NCBI GenBank assembly: GCA_015143295.1 | Contig: CM026563.1 | Span: 2,294,001-2,358,000 of the forward strand | DNA from: Tetracentron sinense | Taxonomy: Eukaryota > Streptophyta > Magnoliopsida > Trochodendrales > Trochodendraceae | Direction of reading: 5' to 3' | DNA: 64,000 nt | Shown here: positions 44,586 to 56,844 of the stretch, piece after piece | How the letters are laid out: every line of letters begins with the position of its first letter | How positions within the stretch are numbered: position 1 is the first letter of the stretch | Position numbers and translations under genes: made by a program | Notes under the pieces: generated by a model | Databases searched by the model: none | Told to the model about the DNA's origin: nothing | What the model saw: the letters and a program-made list of their open reading frames with translations, nothing else

Positions 44586-45487
44586 TGAATCTTAACCACA
44601 ATTAAGGGATATTAATAGGGACACGTGGCGACCTCAGGGGCATTATCGAAAAAAAAATTCCCGAAACAAACTCCATTATATTTTTATATATATATTTTAT
44701 ACATATATTCCCTCCCCCTCAAATTCCTAGATCCGCCCCTGTATATATATATATATTGGTTGATTATAAGGTATAATCAGCTCACCTTCTCTATACTGTT
44801 GGATCTCAAATAATGGCCCAGATTAAAAGACTTATAACTATTCAAGTTTCCTTAGTTCCGAATATGTATATAAAGAATTAGTTTAGGGATACTCCCAAGG
44901 TATACTCTCAAATCCTAACCGTTTATCTCATTTATTAAACAGTTAGGATTATAGCTAATGTGACATTAGAAAAGACAAAATAAGTCAACTCAAATCCTGA
45001 CCTTTAGTGGTGGTTATAAATGATTAGGATTAAGGAGCAGATTTGGAATTACCCATAAACTGACTCATATATATATGCGTTGCACGTAAAATTTGTTATA
45101 ATTTTTTTTTTTAATTCTTATATAGAAGAAAGTATATACCTTTTAGCCAATTTCTATTTTAATCTAATAGGATATTTTTCTTATCTTCCTATACATTAAC
45201 CAAAAATAGAAAATTATTCAAAAGCATATATAATCCGAAAAGAGGGAGACAAATGTTTTTAAAAAAAATTTAAATAAGTGACTAACTAAAGCTCCAATTA
45301 TAGTATATGCATTTACATCACGATCATATCAAACAAACCCACAAACACTTTCATAATCTACTTAATATACAAGAATTTCATTCAAGTAAATTTTTTTAAA
45401 CATGTGTGTAATATGCCTGAACCAAATAATCGATAATATCCTTGAGCATCCTTAGCAATATGAAAGAGATTAGATATTAAATAGAAG
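44586..45487. other. Spacer, no gene seen
   Basis: AT-rich, with (TA)n runs near 44683 and 44742. It begins with the dispersed GAATCTTAACCACAATTAAGGG motif. No coding homology. Confidence 0.4.
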
Positions 45488-45634
45488 AGGAGTGCTAGCC
45501 CTACTCTTCAACTCCTATTCTCACCCTCTACCAACCCTGTTCATTCGGAATTGAGAGTGTTTTAATCATTACAAATTGGATCTGTGGAGGGTGATAGTAG
45601 GGATGACTGAGAGTAGGGCTAGCATTCCTCGAGA
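45488..45634. mobile_element. CTAGCCCTACTCTCA-type MITE
   Basis: AGGAGTGCTAGCCCTACTC...TTCTCACCCTC on the left and GAGGGTGATAGTAGGG...GAGTAGGGCTAGCATTCCT on the right are inverted repeats. AGAAGAG occurs on both sides and may be the target duplication. Same family as 32379-32524. Confidence 0.7.
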
Positions 45635-45689
45635 AGAGAAACAAAGTTGAATTGCCAAAATGATAGGAAACCAAAAGCGGGAACAGGTA

Positions 45690-46090
45690 GGGGGGGGGGG
45701 AAGAAGTATGGTGCTGTCACTATACAATGTCTCCTTCACCCTCCCCCATACCCCTTATCTCATTGCGCTTAAGGAGAACTTAGCCCATGCGTTTGATCAG
45801 ACCCCATCTCCATACAACAACAACTTTGTAAATTATGATATCTACAGTGTTGCAAAGGATCCCAAACCTAGTTCTAGCAACGGGATTTATAGGTTACAAT
45901 TCAATTCAACAGTGGACATAATTCTGCAAAACGCAAAAAATAGTGGAACATCCATGGCATCTCCACATGGACATGATTTTTGGATGTTAGGCTATCCGAA
46001 GGGAAAGTTTGATACGTTCAACCACCCCAAGAAATAGAAAATGGTTATTCCAATCATGAAGAATATACCTCATATATTTTGTGCCGTGAG
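45690..46090 (+). pseudogene. L-ascorbate oxidase fragment (multicopper oxidase), broken
   Basis: The plus strand encodes part of the third cupredoxin domain of plant ascorbate oxidase: VSFTLPHTPYL, then DIYSVAKDPKP, NGIYRLQFNSTVDIILQNA, GHDFWMLGYPKGKFD and PKK. The copper ligand block HPWHLHGHDFW appears only if the frame is changed: HPWHLH is readable in a second frame at about 45950-45970, then the first frame resumes at GHDFW. This implies two small compensating indels. After PKK comes a stop (46035-46037), then a weak PIMKN match. Upstream and downstream exons are absent. The intact family protein is a secreted enzyme of about 550-580 residues oxidising ascorbate with O2. Confidence 0.85.
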
Positions 46091-46259
46091 CGTGAATGCT
46101 AGGTATTTTGAATTTACAGATAAAATACCACAGGCCAACAGATCCCCGTTGACACGTAAAATGAAGTAAAACACCTATTTGGGTAGATGTTATATTCCTT
46201 CCCAAAAGAAATCTGATCTCCAGTGCATTAAGTTCTTTCCCATTCATAGTGAGTTAAAC

Positions 46260-47680
46260 CTCAATCTTATAATGCACACCCTCTCCTGATCTCAGGCCCA
46301 TCGCAAAACTCTTGGCCTACTCCTTTTCAGACCATCACCCGAAACCCAAACCCCCTGTTGGAGTTACTCTATCATATTAAGAAAAAAACTAAATCTTTAA
46401 AAATCTTTAAATATATGCTTAATGATAAGGATCCAATCTCTACATTAGATGATCAGTAAGGACTATCTAATAGAGTCCTTCAAAGTCCATTAATTTCTAG
46501 TGGGTCATATTAACTAAAACTCTAATTAGATTTGGATAAGCTTAAATACAGATCTATTAAATAGAAAATTCATGAATGTAATGTGGGGATACCTATACCC
46601 TATGCTTGGCTGCCAAGAAAATAAGTAAAAACATGGAATATAAAAAAAAAATTGAACAAAACACATCTAAAATTTGTATTAGAAATCTAAAATTTTCTTT
46701 TCTTTTCCTTGTTTTCACCTATTTTCTCGGCAACCAAACATAGCAATAAGGAATTTTTCTTAATAGAGTCCACTTATCACTTCACCTAGAAGAGAGTTCT
46801 ATTTATACTTTACTAATATATAGATTAATCGTAGGTTCTTACTTATAAATATTTGTATAAAGTAAGGATAAGGGTATTTTTGTTCATATAAAGTTTAGTA
46901 TACTCCTTGTACTTTTATTAGTAGAAATGATATATATATATATACACACTAAACTTTAATTTGACGTAAATACCCTTTAATTAAAAATACTAACTTATTA
47001 ACCTATGGTATTTATTATTATTATTATAAAAGGACTCTATCATACATGTCTACGTAAACTAGATCAATAGTGCAACTTTCTTATCTTTAAGATAGTTTGT
47101 ACATATCTTAGTAATAGTAGAATTCTAATTTAAAATTTCTCTGCTTTGTACATCTTATACCAGAAAAGAGAAGCCATGATTGTTAATCACCATGCTAAAT
47201 GGGACATTTAGAAGTGAACATTAATTTGATAATCACAGGATTATTATGAGCAGCAATTTAAGGTGGGTATTGAACCTATATGTGTGTCCCTAATTTCGTG
47301 ATATTATGTATATAAACAATCAGATCCTGCTTGCAAACTAAAAAGAGATTTTGACTAAATCACTGTGGCAATAGTTGGTGGAAGGAGCAAGAGGAGGTTC
47401 AAAAGGAGCAGCTCTTGGGCTAAAAGAATACTGCGACTAAATTCAGGAACTCATTTAGCATTCATCATCTTGATTTCAATTCAATGGGCCTAGGAATAAT
47501 AGCAAGAAGCAGAAGCAAAAGAATGTCGAAGCAAACTGTTAGAAGAGCAAATTTTTTAACATTCAAATATATTATCTTCAAAAGAAGTATAGTTTACATT
47601 TAAAAACTGGAGTCCTGAGACAGATGGACATTTAAAGTACCAGAAATCTAGCTGGCTTCTCACCATCCATGGATGCTTCA
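46260..47680. other. Spacer, no gene seen
   Basis: AT-rich DNA with a (TA)n run near 46930. No coding homology noticed. The right end probably includes the 3' UTR of the gene at 47751-49833. Confidence 0.4.
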
Positions 47681-47691
47681 AGAAGGCAGAA

Positions 47692-47712
47692 CCCCCCCCC
47701 CCCCCCCCCCCC
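47692..47712 (+). repeat. Run of 21 C
   Basis: An uninterrupted C homopolymer (G on the coding strand) about 40 bp beyond the stop codon of the minus-strand gene ending at 47751, probably in its 3' UTR. Exact length uncertain. Confidence 0.9.
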
Positions 47713-47750
47713 GGAAAACGAAAAGAAAAAACAACAAAACACCAGCCTTA

Positions 47751-49833
47751 CTACTCGTTAAAATGGATGGCACCAGCTTTCCACACAACATAAATCGTTG
47801 CAAACATAACTGTGCTAATGAAAACAAATGAGAAGACAATAATAAACAGATCAATGCCCCCCGAAAATTCAAAAGTCATGCCCTGCTTCGGTAACCCTTG
47901 CTTGCCATCATCAGACAACTTCGTAGGGGCTTCTGGGAGGTTGGATATTTTCTTCCCTCGATCAATTTCTCTAAGAGCATCCAAAAATTTGCTCCCCAAT
48001 TCTGATTTAGTTGGATTTGATTCGGTGTATTGGCTGAAAATGCGGGCGGCCCTTAGTTTCTCTCTTGCAGTCAATGGTGCTCTCTTTGGTGTAGATTGCA
48101 AGTTTTGAGAAGATGTGTCCTGCTTCACATCGGAGGAAAAGGGTGACCCATTAGAAGCCTCTGGTGTTTGAGAATCCGATTCATCTTTAGCACTAATTTG
48201 GGGTTGGATATTTGCTGATTTTGGTGCTGACAACTGATCATCAGCAAGTTCTCCCTCAGCATTTCCAAAACCATTATCACCGGTGTCTGTGACAACCCAA
48301 TTGCTCTCTGGAGCAGAGAGACACAGGCCAATTCTATTTCCATTGATATGCCTCCTCGACCTAAATAATATCCCTGAGGGAGCTGTGACATGGTTAGTCT
48401 TCAGTCCAGAAGTTCCCATGTAAGATCTTGAGATATTTTGGAGTTTTGCTTGCAACTGTTAATGAAGTAACACTCAGTAAACAAACATGTAAATAAAAAG
48501 GATTAGCTGTCACCAAGAAATTTTAGACCCCATTCAATTATAATATCATTAATGTCAATTTCCTCGTACAAAGCATGGGAAGTTTTGGAGACCACTCATC
48601 TTTACTCTGCTCACATGACAGATGGTCGCAAAGAGCATCACATATTGTTGCATATAACATCTACCCTTCGTTTAGTTGCATCTTTTCCAGTTTGTCAGTG
48701 GTTTTCCTATATGTTTAATAATGTAGTTTTAAGTCTTGTAGTGAAGGGTACTCCCCTTGAAGGGTGAAATACATTAACAGCCGCTATTTCCCTTCATACA
48801 TGCAGTTGAAAGCATTAGCAAAAAAGGAGACACATTAGCCCTACAACCTACATATAGAGATGTATGTTTTCGTGAATTTCTTAGATATGTTTTCACTACT
48901 CTAAGAACCAAAAACATTAGCCCTACAACCTACATATAGAGATGTATGTTTTCGTGAATTTCTTAGATATGTTTTCACTACTCTAAGAACCAAAAAGCTT
49001 AGAAACAGAATAGTCACTAATGAGAAGCATAAAGATTTCAAGAAATCTTATTGTTACTTATTCAAGTTAATCCTTAAAAGGAGCAACAAAGAACTGCATT
49101 TCTGATAGTCCAAAAACATACTTCCTTGCTCGCTACAATCTCGAGTAACACTGGAAGCTTCCAGTTTATTTGCCATAAAAAGCACAAAACAGAAATACAT
49201 GGGACTTGAATCAGTAATACCAAGACTTATCCCTTTACTTTCCAAACCATCAAGGAACCACTGCAAAGGTATAGGCCACATTGTGATCATGAATTCCTAG
49301 AACAGTATTCAAATACTCCTTTGGACTCGCCTAACGAACTTGAAAAATCAAATCAGCCAAATCAAACATGTCAATCGTTCAAAGATCGCAAAGTTATTTA
49401 GCTAGAAGAAACTTATTTACTCACTACTTTTTGGAAACTCGGGCTCATTCAGGGTCACAACAGACTCTTCAAAAATGGTCTAATTCTAGCCATATGATTG
49501 ATACCCACAAATATCATTCTGTACTAGTGCATCACCCAGCATATATGGGACTTGACCAGTGTTTGCTCATGTCCTTTCAATTTCAAAGAAAGTTTTCTAA
49601 TTTTCAGATCCCAATTTCGTTTTTTTTTTTCTTTTTATCTCAAATCATCAATTAATCAGTGCAACAACTCAGTCCAATTCAAAGGCAAACCCAAAGTCGA
49701 CTCAGTAACAGCTACGAACTAGTAATAATCTGGAGTAGTATAAATTTCAAAAAAGAGAGAAAGAAAATGAGAGAACAGAGCAAAGATTTACCGCTGGGTT
49801 GAAGCCCGCGACTGAATTCAAAGAAGCAGACAT
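47751..49833 (-). CDS. Plastid-targeted single-span membrane protein, 248 residues
   Basis: Two exons: 49792-49833 (14 residues, MSASLNSVAGFNPA) followed by GTAAAT, and 47751-48455, entered through AACAG and starting LQAKLQNIS, ending in TAG. The 1.3-kb intron holds an 82-bp perfect tandem duplication. The N-terminus is Ser/Ala-rich and basic with few acidic residues, like a chloroplast transit peptide. Residues ~70-140 are acidic, Ser/Gln-rich and probably disordered. The conserved-looking part starts near 140 (APLTAREKLRAARI, then LREIDRGKKISNLPEAP). It ends in one hydrophobic span (~214-238, IDLFIIVFSFVFISTVMF) and a short tail ending KAGAIHFNE. I recognise this as a widespread plant family annotated as a chloroplast thylakoid membrane protein of unknown function. 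No enzyme motif is visible, so no function is assigned. Confidence 0.88.
48833..48996. repeat. 82-bp perfect tandem duplication
   Basis: The unit starting CATTAGCCCTACAACC at 48833 is repeated without any difference from 48915. It lies in the intron of the plastid protein gene; identity implies a recent event or an assembly artefact. Confidence 0.95.
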
Positions 49834-50086
49834 TTTCTGGTCATAAGATATGCCCAACCATAGAGAGAGAGATTGGGTTGTCTTCTGTTTTTGTTTGTGG
49901 ACGGCCCTGATTTCAAAGGGATAAAGCTTTACTTGTGATCCCCAGTTAGCGCGGCTTAAAACCAGGGAAAGTAAAAGAAAGGAAAGTGAGTTTTCTTTTC
50001 TTGACCCTTTCTTAGAGTTTTTTTTGTTAAAACAACATTCTATTTTAGTATTTTCTGAATTCTTCCTTACTTCAAACGAAAATGCG
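49834..50086 (-). promoter_or_regulatory. Upstream region of the plastid protein gene
   Basis: Holds the 5' leader (GA-rich near 49860-49875) and proximal promoter of the gene starting at 49833. No strong TATA box was seen. Confidence 0.35.
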
Positions 50087-50292
50087 TTTTTTTTTCTTTT
50101 GTTTTTTGAACGAGGGTATTTGGGCCTCTTATAGCACCCCTCACTAAGTTCCTCGGGCGTGCAAATACCCTTATACTACACTACCAGGAAAACCGGGATA
50201 AATCCCAAAAGATGGGCAACAAGGGGATGGGACTCGGACTCAAGACCTTCGCTTCTTGAGGCGTGGTCTTGGCCCTAGCCCAACCCATCATA
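50087..50292 (-). mobile_element. SINE-like element
   Basis: Read on the minus strand a head GATGGGTTGGGCTAGGGCC is followed by a B-box-like GGTCTTGAGTCCGAGTCCC, and the body runs to a CAAAAAACAAAAG A-rich tail (T-rich at 50087-50107 on the plus strand). Different from the SINE family at 302 and 40385. Target duplication not found. Confidence 0.45.
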
Positions 50293-50509
50293 TGACATAT
50301 CAACATTAATTTACAGGGATAATTTTGGATTTAAATTTGCCCACTTGTCAGCTATTTGAAAAAGTATCATGTTAGGCGCAAACCCTAGTCAGTGCACACT
50401 ACGTGTGGGGACTGTCTAGGGTTTTGCACTCCATCAGCATTTTCCTTTTAGGGTCCATCTGTTCTTTTGAGTAGAGATTTATATAGTCTCACACTTCGCA
50501 AGTTTTGTT

Positions 50510-50689
50510 ATTTGACTAACATTTTCTTTTGGGAATTAAATTTATTGTGTTTTTCATCTCTTGAGTTGCAATTCCTATAATATGAATGATTTCAAATCTA
50601 TTTGACTAACATTTTTTTTTGGGAGTTAGATTTATTGTGTTTTTCATCTCTTGGGTTGCAATTCCCATAATATGAATGATTTCAAATCT
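50510..50689. repeat. 90-bp tandem duplication
   Basis: Two units starting ATTTGACTAACATTTT at 50510 and 50600 differ at only a few positions (for example GAATTAAATTT versus GAGTTAGATTT). Located between the plastid protein gene and ERdj3A. Confidence 0.9.
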
Positions 50690-51252
50690 CGACTCGAATA
50701 GAAACCAGACAAAGACAAAGTGAGTCAAATTTCTTAACTACCGTGACAAAAGTGTAAAGTGCCAAGCGGCCCTTAAGAGTGTTAGGCTGTTTAACACAAC
50801 TGTTGCCAAGCATTTTCAACCACACATCTGCACCCTCATATGTATGAATAGTCACCAATAGCCCCCCACCCAACACACACACAAGATCTCTTTGATGCAA
50901 AATCCTTCTAATGAACTACAAATAAAAATGAGAAGTATGTAAAAATTTTAACTGAACGCCATTATAATTTATGTTACAATGGGTATACACTTCATATATG
51001 TACCCTGAAACCTCTTAAACCAGGGTGAAGGATTATTCCCAACCCACTGATCTCTCATTGGTCCATATTTCTTGAGAATAAACTCTCTTCTAAAGAAGTA
51101 GAATATTGCAAAAACCCGGCCAAATGGCTTCAGCATGAGCCCACATCAACATCACCACTGTAGCCTGGAGGACGAAGTAATTCACCCAGCAATTACTCTC
51201 CTATATTTACAAGAAATTCAAACATATTACGGCTTCCTTAACATTAGCTCTC

Positions 51253-54200
51253 TCACTTGACCACAGGCTTCTGCCGTATCTTGGTAAACTGCACATCTCC
51301 ATTAAGAACAGAGCCAATAAACCTCTCTACTTCCTCTGTAGTCACCTCATTCACAAATGCGGTAAACTTTCCTTTCCGAGGTTTGTACGCCACCAACAAC
51401 TTATCCAAAGATTTGAACCCAGATTTGTCAAAGGAGTTGAGGAATGCTGGTTGCTTGGTGGCATCCAACAGGGTGTAGGAAATAGAATCCCCAGAGCCAT
51501 CGACTTGGTTCTGTCGCCTTGTTAGGGATTTCTGAGAGACCTGAAAGTATGAACACTCAAATGAGTACACAATTTCGGTCATGAAATCTAAGTCAGTGGT
51601 TAAAAGGTCTTTTTTTAATTTTAAATTAAAAAAATAGTTAGGATTACTTGATATTGATTTCATAGAACTTAGTCTTCTATTTTTATTTGTATTTTTAAAA
51701 TTAGTTAGGATTACTTGATATTGATTTCATAGTACTTAAGATTAGCTTGATGAGATTTTGAAGTTCTACCCTGCCAACAAAAGGAATTAATCTTTGAATG
51801 TACTCACCATTGCCAGGATGGATTCTAGCTTCTCCTTTCCTTTGGATGATCTGAAAGCACCTATAATGCAAACGGGAGTTGTATCTCCACATAGAGTATC
51901 CAAATTCAACTTCGTAAGATGAGGAATCTGTTTATCTTGTGATTCAGTATGTGACCTCTTATCCTGACTTGAAGCTACCTTCTTATTCTTTTTCTCAAAA
52001 CCATCAAGTAAGACACTCAGATCGTGAATCGCAGATTTCAAATCTTTTACGGCAACCCCTGATTTCAAGATGTGCTTCTCCCCATTTGATAGCCAACCAA
52101 CAATAGCAGGGAGTGCGTCAACTCCTAACTTTTTCAGTGTTGGATCAGAAACATCGCGAACCTACATGAACATGGAAAATATTTATGCATCATCCTTAGC
52201 TGGAAAAAGAAAAATTGAAGATGTTCATGGTGTCTTTAATATAAAAAAGGGGAAAAGTATTTTAATGACTTGCCTGGGAAAGATAAACTCAAGCAAATCA
52301 AGTCATAAGTCACATTTTTCTACAATTATTAGCAAGTGTAAGAACAGTAATGATTCCTTCTAAAAGCATGTTTATTGGTGTATTCCTTCCAAGACAAATA
52401 TGCAATGACTATAGCCATGCCATTATCAGACTCAAATGAGTCAATTAATCATGCAGAAGCAAAGGCGAGACACATCATTGCTACGCCCAGCCAAGTAACC
52501 TGACTTTTCTTTTAACTCGGTTGGCAAAAAATAACACGATTATGCCCAATTACAAGCAGGCCAAATATCTTCATTTTTTCACCCAAGCTTAAGGCTTCGA
52601 ACATACCTCTGCATCATAGAAGATGAAGCGCTTGTGATACAAGCCACTGAGAGCACGCCAGATCACTGGTGTATCTTTCTTTGTAGAGAGAAGGAGCACC
52701 CTAGGAAGGGTTTTCATAGTGCTAGAAGGAAAATCAAAATGGCCAACGTCTACCCGTGTGGAAAACCTTGGCAAGTGATCTTGGCAGAAAGTCTTCAAAC
52801 TTTTTGCATCCCAGTCACCATTATACTCTACCAATGAACCCCTGTCATTTACTTTGTAAGAATAAACAAATGCCCGAGGTGCTCTGTGGGGAAATATGCC
52901 AAGATTCTTACAGAGAGACGGATCGGTTTCACAGTTTATGCTACCAACCTATAAAGGAAAAGAAAAGAGTCATGATAATGACAACGTGATATGTTGTATA
53001 GGATATTTACACGTCAAAAGACATGCATGAACATGCACGTACCTTCAAGGCTCCTTGTAATGAGCTGGCAACCTCATCAATAGTGGATTCATAATTTTTG
53101 TTTCCCTTCAATGTGGGTACGTACAATAACAAGAGCCAAGTGATCCCTTGATCTTTTATTTCTTTCTTAAAAACCTCTGAATTCACAGCCTGGACGCTCT
53201 TAGGAAAACTCTTAGACCTAGGTCCAGACCTAGTCGAACCACCGAAACCACCAAACTGGCTCCCACCTCCCATATCACCCCCAAAAAGATTGGAGAATAG
53301 ATCATTGAAACCAAAACCAAATGAACTCTGGCTTGAACTGGGGCTTCCAAAAGAAAAAGAGAATGACTTGGAATTTTCCTGGCCACCCATATTTTGCCAT
53401 GCATCAGGTCTAAAGGTAAAGCGATTCTGTCCCTGGCCACCACTGGTGAAGTAGGAATATCCCCCATGGTCCCCGGGACTGCCAGTATCAAATCTGGGGG
53501 CTCCCTTCTCGTCCCCATATAGATCATAATTCTTCCTTTTCTCTTCATCAGATAAAATTTCATATGCTGAAATCCAGGTAAAAGATACACCACAAATCAA
53601 ATTACAAAACCGAAAGAAATTAAACTTCATAATTGAAGCAAAGTGATATTCTGAAAGAGAATATGATGAACTACATCTTTACTCATGTATCTCATCAATA
53701 CAGACTGTATCTTAGTTCCAAAACTTGGATAAGGTACAGCTCAAAAATTGGGGTCAACCAAACACTTTTAACCGCTCAAGTATGAACTCTTCTTACAACC
53801 ATTAACCTTTCCTGTTCTAGAATATTTAGGTCCACATATAAGATTAATATATGCAATCGGATTTTAGGATTGTACCCCATCCAAGAGATTGCCTGCCAAT
53901 TGAATAGTCCAAACTAATAAGTTGGTGTCAGATGTGGAAGCTACTTCCATCAGATTAGGGTACTAAAAATGATGGACCTTTGATTAATTATAGATGTGGC
54001 TCTATCATGATAAAAGCCATCGGGAACTTAATAATATGAAGAAAAAGGACGGTGATGGACAAGATCAGGATGTTCTTCATGTCGCAAAAATTTAAAATGC
54101 CACTGTGGAAGGGCAATTGACTCAACACAGAAGAAACAAAAAAAAAAATGTTGCAAACAAGTAAAAGCCAAATACCGTTATTTATCTCAGCAAACTTCTC

Positions 54201-56541
54201 TTGTGCACCCTTATTTTTGTTCTTATCCGGGTGATATTGGAGAGAGAGTCTGCAAAATGGAAATGGAACAAGAGTTAGATTAAAACATATGTTTCCAGAA
54301 ACTAAATACTCTAGAATAGAAAAACAAATACAATTTGATGTCACCAAACCACAATAGGAAACAGAAGTTTCAATCAGAACATACTTGTGGAAAGCTTTCT
54401 GAATTTCACGTTGACTTGCATCTTTCTCAACCCCAAGAACCTGAAAATGATGTATAACCCATCAGAAACTTTTTTTTTTTAAAAAAGCTAACTAGGGTTG
54501 TTAACGGGAGTAAAAGTGAAACAGAAGGAAATAAAATTTGCAATTTAAACCACTCTTAAAGACTGTGCAGTGTGGAAGATAAAAAGAGATTTGAGGTTCA
54601 AAGAAACAAGCTGATCTGAATACATCATATGGGGACTGACCAATAACTTGGCACTGGCTTTCTGCATTTCTCTATTCACGTCTAAAAATAGCTACCCAAC
54701 CTAATTCACCCAAAAATTAACAGCTAACAGACTTTGAATTGGTTTCTTTCATGGAGGAAGACTCGTCTCCATTGCTATTCTCTTATTAGCAATAAGTAGA
54801 ATTCCGATGGCCTAGTTGTCTTTTTGTGTAGATCTAATAAACTAGTACGGGCAGTTAAAGATTACCAACACTAGCCTACTCTGTTGAGATATTTCCTTCC
54901 TTGCAATGGCTCCCTCAGATGTCAACTAATTATGAAGTTTTAACTTATCACTTGAGTTCACGGTTAAGTTTAAATTCTTTGGAGGATTTAGCCAAGTCTA
55001 GAACAACTTAACCAATTTGACTAGGTTTCTGTGAAAAATTGACCAATTAATAGCATATGAATGTCAGCTACTAGGACAAAACGTTCCAAATTGTATCAGC
55101 TTCTGTGTAGGCCTAATTGCATCAGGGATTGAATCATTAACACAACATTGATTTATAATCAGAAAATACAAAGACATAAGAGAAATGCTCACAGCTGAGG
55201 AAAAAACTGCCTTGGCAATCACATAACAAAGATTTCAAATGGCATTTGGAGACTCAAAACAGTTTTGATTAATGCAAGAAAGACATAAGTGATAAAATTC
55301 AGACGGGACATCAAGAACGTCATTTGCACCATAAATTCCCACAACTCAGTTGTCCAAAACCACTCCATCTAGGATTGGTCTCCAGCCTTACACAGTTCTT
55401 GTCATAAAAGATGGAACTTTCCATGGTAGGTAACCCAGCTCCGGAGGTCTAGCAAGGGATAATAAAGAAAAACAGAACGTTGATCTATTTGAAAAAAAAA
55501 ATATATATATATATATATATATTTCACGCAATTGTGCTTCTTTTTTTATCAGCTATGGGAGTAAAGGAATGTCGATCCTTCATTAAATAAAAATCAATTA
55601 CTTCCGTGATATATAACTTGAGAGGAAACCCTGTCCAGTTTCTATTCACGTCATCTAGGGTTTGATACCTAACCATATTCAGTTATTTTCTCTAGCAATT
55701 GGGGTCTGTATGGCTGCAGACATAAACCAGTTCTAGACACTAAACCCAGAATCAATATGTGTCATTTCTCCTTGGACTATGGAGTGGTTCTCTCATTCAC
55801 CCTAAAAAAGGCATAGATCTTTCTTTTAGATGCATACTTCCCACCTTTAGAGTGGAGACCCACATTCTTTTAAGAACACATTGCTCACCTATTCCCCATA
55901 AAATTTTATCCGCCGCATAGAAACCCCCGCCAACAACAACACCCTACTGTTCAGAGTTAAACCTCATGGAACATCTAGATGGGTCAGAAACAGGCAGTCT
56001 AATTTGAAAATTCGCAAAGGGAATGCATTTAATTTGGTGAGATGCGATATTGAAAACAAAAAAAAAAATCCTTCCAAAAAAATTACAATAATAGTGTAGA
56101 GGAAGTGTAGCTACGCAGAAAAAAGAAAAATATATTCAATTCTAAGGCATTAAAGCGTGGAAACAAAATTTCCCAATCGAAAACCAGAATTATAGCCTCT
56201 GAAGTCTGAACTTGTCACAAGGGTTCAACAAAAACCCTAACAACGAATTAGAATCTCTCGTCTGTGATTTCTATTTCGATTTATGCCCTAATAACAACGT
56301 CTAGTGACTCAATACACACCAAAAACTCATATTCTCGTTCGTTAACGATCTTCCACTAATGCACAAAAAGAATAGAGGGATCGAAATCGAAATTAGGGCA
56401 AACACAGACGCGTCGAACAGTGAAGAACATTAAAGGGGCGATGAAAGATCTTACCTTGTACGGATCGAGGGTTTTGGCTTCTTGGGTGAGCAAGAGGATC
56501 GAAATGAGAAGGAAGAAGGGCAGCAGAAAACGGAGATTCAT
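51253..56541 (-). CDS. ERDJ3A: ER-lumenal DnaJ protein ERdj3A/TMS1-like, 574 residues
   Basis: Hsp40 co-chaperone for BiP in the ER lumen; the Arabidopsis protein (TMS1) is needed for pollen-tube heat tolerance. Exons from the ATG (56541): 56455-56541, 54385-54440, 54176-54249, 53043-53566, 52607-52948, 51808-52161, 51253-51540. All have GT/AG borders and the sum is 1725 nt. Residues 1-23 are a signal peptide (MNLRFLLPFFLLISILLL). The J domain is 27-93, with HPD at 54-56 and AYEILSDEEKRKNYDLYG at 73-90. A Gly/Phe-rich stretch follows to ~190, then thioredoxin-like segments (ITWLLLLYVPT, STKKDTPVIWRALSGLY, PAIVGWLSNGEK) without a CxxC site. It ends RQKPVVK with no KDEL-type signal, as I recall for the family. 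An in-frame ATG at 56583 would add 14 residues ahead of the signal peptide, so the inner ATG is preferred. The first large intron is 2.0 kb. Confidence 0.95.
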
Positions 56542-56695
56542 CACGTCGATTCGATTTGCTTCTTCTTGTCTTGTTACACTCAAGATTCTGGTTTGAGCAA
56601 AACAGGGCTTTTGTTTCAGGAAGAAGGAAGAATTGAATTGAGAAAAGAAAGAACGGTTCTAGAAATAGTTTCGCGGGGTCGAGATGCTTCGGCCG

Positions 56696-56708
56696 TTAAA
56701 TACACGTG
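56696..56708 (-). promoter_or_regulatory. G-box and TATA-like box of ERdj3A
   Basis: On the minus strand CACGTG (56703-56708) is followed directly by TATTTAA (56696-56702), about 155 bp upstream of the ATG at 56541. The spacing suits a core promoter; the G-box could serve bZIP factors. A CCACG and a CCAAT lie at 56725-56742, but not in the order of a canonical ERSE. Confidence 0.45.
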
Positions 56709-56844
56709 GCGTATGACCATGCTTCCACGAAAATGGACCAATCAGGTTTTAGATACTGGGATTGTGTGTTCATTGTGCTTCTGTTGTCAAACAAAACTCT
56801 GGTACGTTTATAAACGGGTGACAGTGGCACTGGCGCACACCTAA

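Noticed and set aside
53183..53593. A 136-codon minus-strand frame
   Set aside because: Alternative frame of ERdj3A exon 53043-53566.
56725..56742. ER-stress element (CCAAT-N9-CCACG) upstream of ERdj3A
   Set aside because: The two half-sites occur in the wrong order and with eight bases between them.
56482..56844. A 120-codon plus-strand frame
   Set aside because: Antisense to the first exon and promoter of ERdj3A; shadow frame without homology.
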